Of a stretch of DNA of 64,000 nt, positions 20,013-32,561 are shown piece after piece. The translations under genes were made by a program, and so were the position numbers. Source of the stretch: Aculops lycopersici (Eukaryota > Arthropoda > Arachnida > Trombidiformes > Eriophyidae); contig WNKI01000001.1 in the NCBI GenBank assembly GCA_015350385.1, positions 3,949,965 to 4,013,964 on the forward strand, in the 5' to 3' direction. Numbering within the stretch: position 1 is the first letter of the stretch; the number at the start of each line of letters is the position of its first letter. Under the pieces are notes generated by a model. That model was not told the DNA's origin. It searched no databases and was given only the letters and a program-made list of their open reading frames with translations.

Positions 20013-20600
20013 CGCTCGCTAGGTTGCCAAGTCAACGAAGTGACAGAGGTATTAGAGGCAACGCAATTAGTGTGCCAGAGTTTTTGTTTGTTGTGCTTGC
20101 GAGTCGCAACAGGGGAAACTGGATACTGGAAAAACACTCACGCTTTCACACACACACTAAAGCGAGAGCGAAAGATGGATTCGCGGCGCCTAGCGACTAA
20201 CTGCTGGTGCGTCATGAGCAGAGCGCCGACTTTGGAGCAAGTTCTAGATAACTGAGCATAACAATTGTAAAAATTGCGCTATGAGTTTACTGGTGGTGGA
20301 TAATCATGACATCACTAGTCGGCGTTGCGTTGAGCAGCGCAGATGACTTAGCTAGAAACAGCAGCAGATTTGGGCTCGGGACTCGAAACTAAACAATGAG
20401 ATTGGAGTGGCAAAAGTGCAACATAAACAGAGGACACACGCCAAAGTTTTGAGTTAATTTATTACCGTTGCCAACGATCCGCTCCCCTGCAGCCGCCGTG
20501 CGAACCAACTTATACTTGTCGCTGGCTAGTTGCAGTGGATTCTGTGCCAAGATTTAAGTTTGACTTTGACTTTGACTTTAACTTTAACTCTAACTCTAAC

Positions 20601-23600
20601 TCTAACTCTAACTCCACCCCAAACACTAACTCGTATCCATCCCCTGAACGCCAATTAAATACAAATAAATAAAATCTCTCTTGAAACACATTGTCATGCG
20701 CTCAACTCTTCCCGTATCGTCTCGGTTAGCGTTGCTGCTGTCGTGTCGTGTGATGATGTAACAAGCTTTTAGCGCCAACTTTCCATCCCACAGTTTGGGC
20801 GCAACAAACGACAGCAAACAATTAAGCTAAACAATTTGACGGTCAAGTTGGGGAATAGTTACAGTTGTTTGAGTTACAACTTGACTCTTCTTTACTTTGC
20901 TCGAGCCAAACCGGAACACAGAAGCCAACCGAGTGACTGGTAGATATTCATGGTTCATTTGGGGAACAAGCGGACAAATGCAATGGCGACTGCGACTGCA
21001 TTAGTCCAATTGGCCGTCGCCGCCGCCACCAAAACAAACGCTCCAAAACTTCATGGGAATTTTCTATCTCGTTGGTTCCAATTCAAAGCTGACCGCGAAG
21101 TTACAGTGGAAAAGATGGTTGGCCCTGGACACACACGCGGCCATTGAGCGGCAAACTCGGTGTGAGGCAATCGGTTGCCCAAACTCCAACTCCGCAGAGC
21201 GCCGGCAATTTTCACGATAGACTCCCACACAACGGAGAGCAACGAGACACCAGACCAAAGTTGTTTCTGCGAATGAGGGAAAAATTTGTCGTCGTTCCTC
21301 AGATTCCACGACGACGACGACGACGACGACGACTAGTTGAGAGTTGACGTCGTTAAAGTTGCATAATAGTTGGCCACCGCAACTCGATCCGAGTTCCTCT
21401 CTTTCCGCCGCCAACAACTCCGTTGCAGCGGCCACAGCAGCAACTCGAACCGCGCCGGTTTACTTCAAATCAAAAATCTCGCTCATTGCGCCGCTCTGAT
21501 GCTCCCATCTCCAAGCCAAAGCCACCGTAGTCGTCGTGCTCGTAGCATCAACTTCCGCTTGACGGTCGACCAGTAACCAGATTACTTAACAACCGCGCGG
21601 CACGTGCACGGCGTCGCGCGGTCACTTCCGCTTGCTCTCTTCAAGCTGCAAAACAAGAGACAACACACCAGCGACTGGCGCTGACAGCGCAAAGTGGCTC
21701 CAGTCGCCTTCCGGTTGCTTTGGTGCCGCCATCCACCGCGCTGATAGTTCCCCCGCTGGCAGCTCAATTTTGTGTTTGGTTGTTATCATTATCGTTTAGG
21801 GTCACAGGCTTAGAAGAAGTTGTGGTTGCTGGTGACTCGGAGCTATTGGTTTTCCGTTTGTTTTGGTGCTCAAATGCCTTGGGCAGTAAAACTGCAATAG
21901 AAACTAAAACTAAACTTGCAATTGTTTCTCCCTCTGTTTCGAGTTAACCGGAGCGGAAGTCGCTGGTGCCGGCCACCCATAGGACAATCACAAGCAGCAA
22001 CAGTGGCAATTGAAGTTACGTAAAAGTGTGCGTCGTGTTTTTGAAATCATTAGGCAACACGAAGCGCAAATTAAACTTACAACCAGACGAAACTGATACA
22101 AGCGATCGAGCTATGCGCTCGACTTGGCGACAAATGAGCGCTCTCTTCTTTTTTGCCATTTGCTTGGCAACTTACTTACGTAACAAGTGCAGTCATTGCT
22201 ATTGTTTTGCGCATTACGTTAGGCGAGCCCCAAAAAACAAGTACAATCGAGAAGACAAACTTAAAGCAAATAAAACAAGTTGCGGCTGAACTGGTGGTCG
22301 TCGTCGCGTCAGCATTCTATGTAGAATTGAATGAATCAATTTGTTTGCTTCTGCTCTTTGTTTACACTTGATTTGCTCTTTTGCTTGCCTTCCATTTGCG
22401 AGCTTCCATTTCGAAAGCGAAGTAAATGAGCGAGATACGAGCTGACAGAGAAGACTGCAAATGGAAGAGGAAAAAACGAGGCTGCCACTTGAATCAAATT
22501 GCTCGTCGCCAAGTTTGATTCATGACCACAAAGTTGGCAACTGACTTCAACTTTGCTGGTGCCTCTCGCTTCCTCTTGCATGAATAGTGAGCAAGTTTTA
22601 ACAGGTCGTGGTGGTGGTTGTGGTGTTTGTTGATATGGTCACTTTAGTCTGGCCTCTCGGTTGTGTTTAGCTTTCTCTCTCATTCGCAGTGCCTCTCTTA
22701 TTCTCATTAATGGGGCGCCAGGTGAATTGGCACTTGCGCACGATGAGTGAGTGCCAATGCGAGACGTCGACGACGACGACGACGACGATGATGATGACCA
22801 CGACGATTCAAGTCAAGTCAAGATGCTGCAACAACAACAACAACATTACCAGTGGCGCCAAAACAAATAAAACTCTCACCACCTGTCGCCGGTCGCCTGG
22901 TTGCGCTGACAAGTGGTCGCTCAGAGGCGAGCTAACAGGTGAACCAAGATGGGCGCCATGATCATTGAACCGATGAGAGGCCGATAATTAAACGTTGCGC
23001 GTTGGGCGCGCGCGACGTTCAGGTGCCAGGTAGCAGTCGCTCGCTCGTTGGCTCTCCACAATGCAAAAGTGGCCGCCCACAAGTGGCGCCAAGTTTAGGG
23101 GCCGACTGTTGGGCGCAATCGGCACCAAGCAGGCTAATTGGGTCTTGGCGCCAGCGAGTCGCCGTCGTGCCGCTCGTTAGTTGGGGGAACTAAGTCACTG
23201 GGCATCTTCTTGGTGGTGGGAGAAGGCTGGCCGACCAAAAGGTGGGGCCTTGTTTTTGGTCAGCTCACTCTCAAGACAGCGATACGACGACGACGACGAC
23301 GACGATTGCGGCAACCGGAACATGGAACTCGAGACGACGTGTTAAATGGGCGCTTGTGTTGAATAGCAGCGCGTCGAGTCAGGGCACTAGTTAAGTGCCA
23401 CTAGACTAAACAACACGACCACGACGACTATGACCAACGAGCATTTACCTGAGCAAGAGCAAGAAGGAGGAAGAGAGCGAGAGAGGGGGAGAGGGAGAAT
23501 CAACAAGTCGCTTCTGAATGTCTCGTCGCCGTCGTTGCCGCTAACGAGCCGACGACAGCAACAATGCCAACCGAATTCCTTTAGCGGCGCCAGCTGATTC

Positions 23601-26600
23601 GCCCACCTGTCCGCAAGGGGGCGCATTGATTGCTTCAGTCGGCTCGGACAAATTCAGAGTCTCGAGGAACCTTGAATCTAAAATCCAAAGATGAGAAATT
23701 CTAGTTGAGTGGTCGAGTCTATGATTCAGCACCACCACCACCATACAACAATCCACAGGCGAGCAAAGGAGCGAGCGAATGGTGATTCCATTACCTTAGA
23801 AACTGGCGGCCACTCGTCACGTTGCGACTGGCGCCAGGCAAATTAAAGCCGGGTGTTGCTTGGTGCGCTAGAAATGCAGGTAAAGGTAGAGCTGGCAGAC
23901 GAGAGACGCTTTAGTCGATCAAATGAATGTTTTCCCTCGAGAGGGAATGAATTTGTTGTATTTGTTGTGGCCACTTTTGCTGTGGCTGGCTGCTCATTTC
24001 AAATATGCGACCAGCAAAACTGAAACCACCACCACGATGGCCACTGCGACCAGAGGAGACGAGAACAACTCCGATCTCCTTCTGTGTGTTTCTTCCAGGC
24101 TATTGAATGTAACATTTTCATGTTACCTGCCCAAATGGCTAGCCTGAGTTTGTTTGTTTCTCGACTACTCTCTTGTGTTGAAATACAAACTGACACTCAA
24201 CTAGACTTTTGGGTCACTTGACCGATTTGACGCCACTGAAGTCAAGTCTCAATTTCAAGTCATCGCTTGTTGTCACCTCGTTTACCCTAACGCCAACCAA
24301 CTTTTCCATCCACCATTAAACAACCACCTGTTTGTTTTGCATATCCTCATCGTGATTCCATTGTGCATCTGTTTCTGTGTGTGAGAGAGATATTCCATCT
24401 GTCCGTCTATCGGTCTTTTTCGTGGGCTCATTTTTATCATCTGGAAGCGAGTAAAATGACAACTACAACAAACAAGTTGGCACTTCTATCGTGTTACTAC
24501 ATCGTTGTTCCTTTTTCGAGGAGACGCCACACAGCCAAACGAGAGACTGCGAGGAGTCTGGCAATTAAAGTCATCGTCGACTGCAACGATTGCAACGACG
24601 ACGACGACGATGTAACAACAACGGAAACCACGTAACAGCTTCACGATGAAATGAATGATTGATACTCTGGGAGGCAAAGTATCAATTTCAATTTCAATTG
24701 TTGTTGCTGCCGCTCTGTAGGTTCAGTTCTCATTGTTGCCAGTTCAAGTGAGCAACTGGGTGAGTCATTCTACTTCCATTCGCCTCGCTCTCGCTTTACG
24801 CTGTGAGAGCCAACCACGGCACTAGCCAGAGCGAGCGACGAGAGATAATTGATGAGTTTCGCCACTTGTCATCTCATCGCTGCCTGATGCGGTATTTGTT
24901 GTTGCTGCTCCCACTATTGCGCAACATCCACATCAACAACCAGCTAAACTGGCTTCGTAGTAGTGGCGACAATAATAAGGCAAATGTAAACACACAGCTA
25001 GAGGCGTAATTCATATTCACGCAACGAGCTGTTGGTGCTAGAGGGTTTACTGCTAGTGCTCACAAATTAAATCGGTCCACAATTGATACTTGCGCGATGC
25101 CTAGCACAAAACACTTGTCGCTCTCCCTCGAATCTCGACTGACTCCCTCGTCTTGAGCACAATAATTTTCCAGACGCCAACTTGGCCACGGGCTTGTATC
25201 TTTGTGTGCGTGAAATTCGGAAGCAACGTTGAGATGGAGACAGGTAAATTCAAGACAAGCAAATTCCACTCAAAATTGGAGGCGCATCGGTTGGCGTCGC
25301 TCGTAGACACTATACCTGTACCATAAATGGTGCAAAACTTTCGGGATTGGCTCCATATAGTAGCCGCCGCCGCTTCTGCCAACAATGCGATTAAAATCTG
25401 ACAACTTTCTCCGTGCTGTCGGAACTACGCCTTTGCTGTGTTAGTGTATAAGCATCATTATTATTATTGTTGTTGTCGTTGTTGTTATTGACAGCATTAG
25501 GATGGCAACTCCCGCTCAGGTGAGGAAATATCGCTGAAGTATCAGAGGTTTTGTATTAGCAACATAAGTGGCGAGAGCAACAGCAGCCAATATAAAAGCA
25601 AAGCCAAAGGAGCTCTTATAATCTTTTAATCCCGTGAAAGAGTTGGCGCCGCCAACTTATACTCTGAGCAAAAGATGAGAATTGAAATCAAATTGAATTG
25701 AAGGCAACAACAACAACAACAAGCAAGACAACTTGAGGATGAAGCGAAACGATGAATGGGAATGCTGAATGAATGAATCTGATTCTAAAATTTATGGCCA
25801 GGTGAATGAGCGCGTGCAAGAGCAGCGGCCTCGATGGCGCGGCTCTTGTTAGTGTGCTGGCGGCATTCGCGTCGGCAGGTACAAGAATCAGAAGTGAGAA
25901 GAGAAGCGCGTTGGGTTGAGTTGTAGATTGGGGATAATAAACGAGTTAGGCGAGACATTCCATCAAATGTATTGTCTCCTCTTACCTGTTTTCGTGTTGA
26001 TTCCCACTGACTGCTCATACCTGTGCAGCTGCGCCAAGCGACGAGTGTTAGTGGCTCAGTGATACCGAGTACCAGCAAAAAGTACAACCAAAGTCACCGC
26101 AGATTATTCGCGCCTCAGATGTTGTTAATTTCTCTCTCGCCAGTTAGCCCAAATGCCGCCACTTCCTCTGGCAGCCCGCCCCGCAGACGCCACGCCCGCT
26201 CCTGGCGCCACCAACCAAATATAAGCCCAGCCGGCTACTTGACTTCACCTGAGTGAGTGGCGAGAGAAATTAAAGTGTATTCTCTTTCTATCGCTTGCTC
26301 GCTCACCCAATAACTCACTCACTCACTTACTCAGTCTCTTGTGAATGAGTAAAAGAGCGACAAGTTCCCTTACCTGAATTTATATGATAGTTACACATAC
26401 ACACATATATTTGTTTGAGTGTATGTATCTTTCGAGCTCATCAGTCACCAGCGAAACTTGAACTCACCCGCCGATTCTATTCCAACGCCAATACCAAGCA
26501 ACACGGCGACTTAAAGTGGCGCTACCTGCTCAAAGTGGCAACACAAACACTCAGCGCAACAACTTACAACAAGTGTTCGCACCCCAACGCCTTTACTGCT

Positions 26601-29600
26601 GCCCTTGCACTTAGCGTTCCATTTCCTTCGTGCCCTCGAACTTCCGGCGCCGCCATCATCGTTGTCGTCGCTGTTCACTCTTTCGCGTTTGGATGCAGCG
26701 AGATAATATCGCCTTCTCTCTCTCTCTCTCGCTCAGCTAGAAGGCAAAGTCAACTGAAAGCATAAAAAACGACACCTAAATTTCTACCTCTAACATTGGC
26801 AATAGCAACAGCGGCACCTGTCAATAAAACGCCACCATCTGATTAGCAGCGCGCGCCAAAGTGGAAACACTTAACCTGTGTCGCCGCTGTTGACGTAGTC
26901 ACTGGGACTCTCTCTAGGATCGAAAAACCTTGACTCGAGTCGCGACTCGCAACAGTCGAGTGTTTCACTCGCCATTCAATTAGTCCACCTGACATTGCGA
27001 CATCACGAGTCGCAGACACTTGTTGTCGCATTCAGAATTTAGAATAGAAGCGATACACTCAAGTCACGAGAAAATTGCGCTTTTTGCGTCGTCGCTGTTG
27101 TCGTCACTTTACTTTCGGTACATTAAAGGGAGCGAGAAGAAAAACGAATCTCAGGCGAGAGAGAAAGAGACAAAAAATAACACAACGAGCACAAAAGCAA
27201 ACCCAAATCAGCTGCATTTCTTCTATCTCTCTCTGTCTGTTTTTACCTGGCGACACAACCGATGAACCAAACCCTGAGCTAATCTAACTAAACCCAACGA
27301 AGGGGACATTTTTAAGTGCGCCCATTTTATCACTCAATTTATCTCAACCTCTCGTTAGCGTGTTCTCCCTCTCGTTTACTTGACTTCTTTACTCACTAAC
27401 ATTAGGAGAGATTATCACAGTCACTCACTCACTCGCTCGCTCGCTCAGTACAGGCGCCCAAAAGTCAGGTGCTTGTGGTGATATGAATCTCGAGCAAATT
27501 TTACTATCTTTTGATGACTTACGACCGCGCCACTCGGCGAGTGTTAAGTTACAAGTTGTGACTTAAATTGTGAAGTGAGGCAACATCCAAAGTGAAGTGG
27601 ATGTCGATTATCGTTAGACTTTTCTCATTCACCTGCCAAATGGCCAGTCGACTAGACCTCGGAGTCTAGTCCACTGAAACGAGGAGAAGAGAGATAAAAT
27701 GAGAGCCTGCCACTTGGACAACGAGTCCACCTCCAAAGATGAAGAGCAATTTGGTTAGCTCTCAGTGCTACTCTCTATCTCTCTTTCTCTCTTAAAATCA
27801 CGTTCACTTTAACAGCCAAACCACTTGATGATCTTTGGGCGCAATAGCAAATTAAATTAAATTTGATTTGATTTCCTCCTTTCGGCGCCACCGGCAATCA
27901 ACTCAAAAGTTTCTCCCACATCTCTTCTGTTCACTTCACGTTTACCTTTGCCTTTACGTTTACCTCTAGCTCTCAACAAGGCAGCGACTTGCAACTCGCT
28001 ACCAATTTAATGACCATTAGCACCCAAGAGCCATTAGCGAGCCGGCACCTGTGCGAGTTGCCTCTCGTCATGGTCTTAGTTTTAGTTTCTGTCTCTGTCT
28101 TTCGCTTCCTTTTTTTTGACTTGTGACTCAAGACTTGAAACAAGCAAAGTTGACAAACGACCACGACGACGCGGCATAGTGTTGCCGCGGGGCGAAGGGC
28201 ACGTTAAAATTTACTGCGCGTATAGGTTGGTTGTGCGCGATGGAGGAGCGCACTATTTTGCGCAACAACCTGTGGAGCAACTCGAATATTGTGCGTCCAC
28301 CTAACCTGTTTGCTGTTGGCGAAAGTCGCCGCTTTGGACGCAAACGAGAGATTCGGCCAGAGAATAAAAATCACGACAAAATTAGGAGCGGCGACAAAAA
28401 GACATGCACACAAAAGAGCAACAAGAGCGACAATTAGCTCTCGTCAAAAATTGGCTTTATACGAGTCTACACTGAAAATGCTGACAAAAACGAATGCTCA
28501 CGAGTCATGGCCGCTGCCGCAGCAACAGCCGCCGCCGAGCTGGCAAAAAGCGAAAGGTGAGCAGCTCGAGTGGCATCAGCTTTGCACTACACGAAACGAA
28601 ACAAAACACAACGAAACGATGGTCATGAGAGGATACGAGGAAAAAGATTATGACGAGGCAAGGTTAGAGAGAAGAGGGAAGTAGAGCGGCGGTGGCGGCT
28701 AGCGACTGCCACTTAATTACAACTGCTAATTAAGTGTCCGAGTTGTTCCTTTTTGTATGTTTGTTTTAGTTGGTGGTGTTTTAGTTGTTGGTAAAATTTG
28801 AACTCTCAACGAAGGAAAGAAGGCGGAAAAGTTGGTTGCTGGCCGTGAATGGAGGTGATGAAAGAATATTCTTTTGTTCACCCTCCTGTGGTGTGAGTGT
28901 GGAAGAAGTTATAGTGGTTGAGTGCATTGCTCACTTTTTTGCCAGGTGAGCAGAGTGTAGTTGTCGCTTGTTAGTGTAGTTGTCGTTGGTGTTGTCACTC
29001 TCTCAATGACCGTGATGACTACAGAACTGCACAACCTCAAGCGACCCGACTGTTTGCTAGAGAGTGAGAGGGACAGAGATATACCAACGACAGCGACATC
29101 GACATCGACAAAATGACCAAAGGAAGCAAGAGCGTCCTTGTCCAAGTTGTCGTTTTTAGATTTAGTGGCGCTATTAGCTGCTAGTTGGACAACAGCCGAC
29201 CAAACAGGAAATTGTTAGCTGCTGCCGAGATTTTAAACCTCTGGACAATCGGACACACGGAGCAGAAAAAACCTGATGGCTCGCCTCTTTCCATGCGACG
29301 CAAACTAGAGGCTCAAACTGAGAGTTTTCAACACCAATCTCGGAACAGGGAACTCGAAACTCGCGCCGAGATGCAGCCCTAAAGTTTCGTCGTCTAGTGT
29401 GACATTGACGCCTATAAGCAGGAAGTGGGAGTGGCCGCCGCCAGTTGTCTTGTAAAAACACAGTCAGCTGCTGCTGCTGGTATATTTGCTCTCTCATCTC
29501 AACTGGACAAATGGGAACACAATCCAGAGAAGGAGAGAGGGGGAGAGAGAGAGCGACTGCAGTAGCGATGGTCATTAGTCGACGATCTAGCTGGAATTTT

Positions 29601-30567
29601 GTTGTTGGCGGTGGCGCTCTCCGTTTCTTCTTTGTTAGTTTGCAAGTCTCTCGCCAAAGTCGTGGGCAACAAGAGAAAGAGGGAAAGAGGAACAGAGCGG
29701 CAAGCTCGCAGGTAAACTCCAACACAACAAGTCGACTAAACAAACAACCACTCGGCAGCAGGTGATGGCCGCGCGCCTCTAAATGAGAAGAGTTGCGCCA
29801 GTCGATACTGTAGTTTTGCAGTTGAGTCAAGTCGAGTTGAGTTTAGTCGAGTCGAGTGGCTGGACTGGTGCAGTTAATAAGCGAGTGGGCAGCCGCAGCT
29901 GCTGCTTATATCTCAACACAGAGAAACAAACAACAGAAGTAGCCACTCGAGTTAAGTGGCTCAGGTTGCCACTTAACTCACGAGCGGCGCGTGTGTTTCT
30001 CCGCTTTTCTATTTGTTTTGTTACGTTCTCCTCTCTTCTGCTCTGTTGTTTGGCCGGTCTCGTTGGGTTCATTGAGGAAAATAATAGACTGACCAAGTTG
30101 AGCAGTCGGCGGCAAAGCAGCAGCAGCAGTAACTACAAACTGAATTAAATGTACTCCCACCAAACCAGGTAAACGCCGACTCAATTTGGCGGCCATTTAA
30201 TTAGCCTTTTGATTGTTTGTTCCATTGTTCAGTTGCCGCCTTCTACTTCGATCACGCGACTAAAGTTCTTCATCTTTTTTAACCAGAAAAAGTCAGAGGT
30301 AAAAACAAAGCGAGTTGCGCAATTGCGAGACAGCAACGAAGAGTAGAGAGAGAGAGAAAAAAAACTCAACGGTTTACCTGAGAGATGAGAGAGGAGGAAA
30401 AAGGAAGAGGCAATTAAATGAGTCAGGAATTGAATCATTGCCACAAACAAAACGGTTTAATAGACAGTTCGGTGGATGAGTCGACACATGCAAACACACA
30501 CACAAAATGAGCAATTCAACTTGATTTGATTTTGCAAATAAATCAAACTCGTCGTCATCATCGTCGT
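20601..30567. other. Gene desert, part 3
   Basis: No supported gene. GAC/CGA trinucleotide runs occur near 21309, 22769 and 23285. GGCGCC words cluster at 22708-23160 (at least five within 450 bp). CCACTTG words, CAGGTGA/TTACCTG words and CT/GA tracts are frequent. The longest frames (28289-28684, 29174-29830) have no domain signature and are compositionally like the surrounding DNA. Confidence 0.6.
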
Positions 30568-31131
30568 TTTATTGTGTGACGTCTCAAGAAAAGTGGCCGG
30601 CTCCTTCTATCTGGCTCTCGAAACTTCACACAATTCCTCATTATTCATCACTACTAATGTACTGCTATTATTCGCGATGGTTGCGGTCAACCACTTGGAA
30701 TTACGCAACCGATTGGGGTGATTTTTTGATGGCAGGCAATCGAAAAGCCGGCGAGCGACCAGTGAGTTTGCAAAATTGATTTGTTTTTCCTCTCTCCCCC
30801 TCTCTCATGTAGAAAACTATTATTTTTGTTATTTTATCCAGTCGAATTTTAATGCTATCATTGTTGTTGCTGTTATTATTATTACTAATATTGTTATATT
30901 ATTCAATCAAAGTCAAAGTAATGATATAAAAATCCTAAGTGGTAGTTGGAGTTAGGTGAGTGTTTTGTGGTGTGCCATTGTGTTTTCTTGAGTTCAAATT
31001 GAAATATTACTATGTGAGTTTAGTGTCAGTGTGCCGATAAGTTGAGTGAGTGAACGAGATTTCAGTGTGATCTATTGCGTGAGTCCGCTAAGCCAGTTTC
31101 GCCAAGACTCCTGGACCATTAGGGCCTCAGT
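30568..31131 (-). other. Putative 3' UTR of omb, ending near a poly(A) signal
   Basis: Downstream of the omb stop codon on the minus strand the first clear AATAAA (TTTATT on the plus strand at 30568-30573) is about 560 nt away. The intervening DNA is A/T-rich and non-coding. Confidence 0.4.
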
Positions 31132-32561
31132 CTAAAAGGGTGTGTTTGACACCGAAGTTGGGTCGGCTTGATGGGCTCGCTGGTGGGCGGCCATCAATTG
31201 GGCAGTTTGAGCTATCAGATTGCCGCTGGGTACGGCATTGTGATCGGCGTTCGCCTGTGCTCCATAGGGATTGAATGGCAGGTTTCCCGTGGCAGCAAGT
31301 GCGGCCCAAATGTTGGGGTCCAATGCGCCGCCGCCATTCAAGTCAAGTTCACTACCATTTGCCGGCGGCTGGAGCGGGACGAGTCGCGACGAGGAGGTGG
31401 GCGTGCCGGGTTGCCTATTCATCGGCGGCGGCCCGCCAAGCGGCTGAGGCACGGTGGTGAGGAGTCCGCTTGGTGTGGTTGTTGTGGACGAGGTGACATT
31501 TGGCGGCAGCGGGCCCATTGAATTTGGCAGTGAAGTGTTGGGTGCCGTTGTATTGCCGAGAAATCCGGCCGACGCGTAGAGTCTTGGCAGGAAGCTTGCC
31601 ATTGCGGCGGGCGAGAGTCCCCCGTAGAGGAAGGGATTCGCGGCCATTGCGGCTATCATTGCCTGGCTCATTGTTGGATCCTGGCTGGCCATTGGATTTG
31701 CACCACCATTACCTAAGCCACCAGCCGACAAACCGAGGCCGCCCATTAGATCCAAATTGCCGACACCTGAGTGGCTGTGGTGCTGGTGAGTTGGAGGCGG
31801 CGGTGGTCCCGTTGATTGGGTGGCCACTGGAACTAAATCATCGGAATTACCACTGTGTCTGGTCGTGGAGGAATTCACCATCAAATTACTCGATGAATTT
31901 CTACTCAGCTTGGCACTGAGCGTCGCTTCCGGTTGCCGCCGTTGCTCCTGTTTCAGCTCCTTGGTTATCACATTTAATCGGTCCTCCGTCGTCTGCTCGT
32001 TTCCCGCTGGCCTTCCGGGCGACAGGGAGCCGGCCGAGTGGCTTGGCGACTCCACCGAACGTCCCAATCGCTTCCTCTTCCTCCTCTGACCCCCGACTTC
32101 TCCGTCCATGGACTCCGTTTCAGTTGCGTCATCATCGACGTCCGACGAATCGCTCGACGCACTCGCCGACTTCCGGCCCTCGATGTCATTCAGGTCGTGT
32201 TCTCGTTCATGCTCGTCATCGTGGTCGTAGTTGCGGTCGCCAAGCGATCGGGTGATTGATCTAGACCTCGACCTCTTCCTACCGCTCGGCTTCTTATCAA
32301 CTAGAGACTCGTTGCTGGCCACCGATTCGGCTGGCGAGTTTGCCCGCAAGCTTGGCGCGGGCGAGTGGCAACTTTCGTTAACCTCGTGAGGTCTGGGACT
32401 AAGCGAACCCCGCGAGCTCGACGCCGAATCGTTTGAGTTCGAGTTTGAGTCGGCGCCTGTGAGCGCGTCTATAGTGAACGGAAGTGGTTTTGAGGCAACC
32501 GAGTTGCTGTCCTGCTGGCTATTGGTGTTGCCATTCGATTGTCTGCCAAGTTTTCGGTTGT
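31132..32561 (-). CDS. omb: omb/Tbx2-3 gene, C-terminal exon
   Basis: The exon encodes about 476 residues of low-complexity regulatory protein: a Ser/Asn-rich start, an eh1-like Groucho-docking motif (FTIDALTG, protein residues 482-489), basic/acidic patches (KKPSGRKRSRSRS; DDEHEREHD; GQRRKRKR, a probable nuclear signal) and a Pro/Ala/Gly-rich end (for example MIAAMAANPFLYGGL). It is joined to the T-box exon by a matching phase-1 splice: the donor gives G and the acceptor CAG at 32562-32564 is followed by AC, making a GAC codon. AAGCAG at the acceptor offers two sites 3 nt apart. The joined protein is 929 residues, close to the length of fly omb. The assignment rests on orientation, phase and composition and not on alignment. 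Further small exons in the 7.9-kb intron cannot be excluded. Confidence 0.7.

Larger units (their letters stand above)
13301..20600. other. Gene desert, part 2
   Basis: I see no supported gene. Notable contents are a microRNA-like hairpin (13923-13976), a CT tract (14939-14970), a G-rich GGGAT array (17665-17693), a 20-bp perfect palindrome (18525-18544), a 10-bp-stem hairpin (19986-20012) and a degenerate hexamer run (about 20564-20615). Frames at 14432-14866 and 15045-15260 are composed of simple-repeat residues and lack family resemblance. Confidence 0.6.

Noticed and set aside
20564..20615. Hexamer run (TTTGAC/CTAACT) that resembles an internal telomere repeat
   Set aside because: The units are GACTTT and AACTCT variants, not the arthropod TTAGG/CCTAA or another known telomere repeat; it is an ordinary degenerate microsatellite.
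29174..29830. 218-codon minus-strand frame, the longest in the desert
   Set aside because: No signal peptide, domain or repeat is recognisable. Composition follows the local DNA, and overlapping frames of similar quality exist on the other strand.
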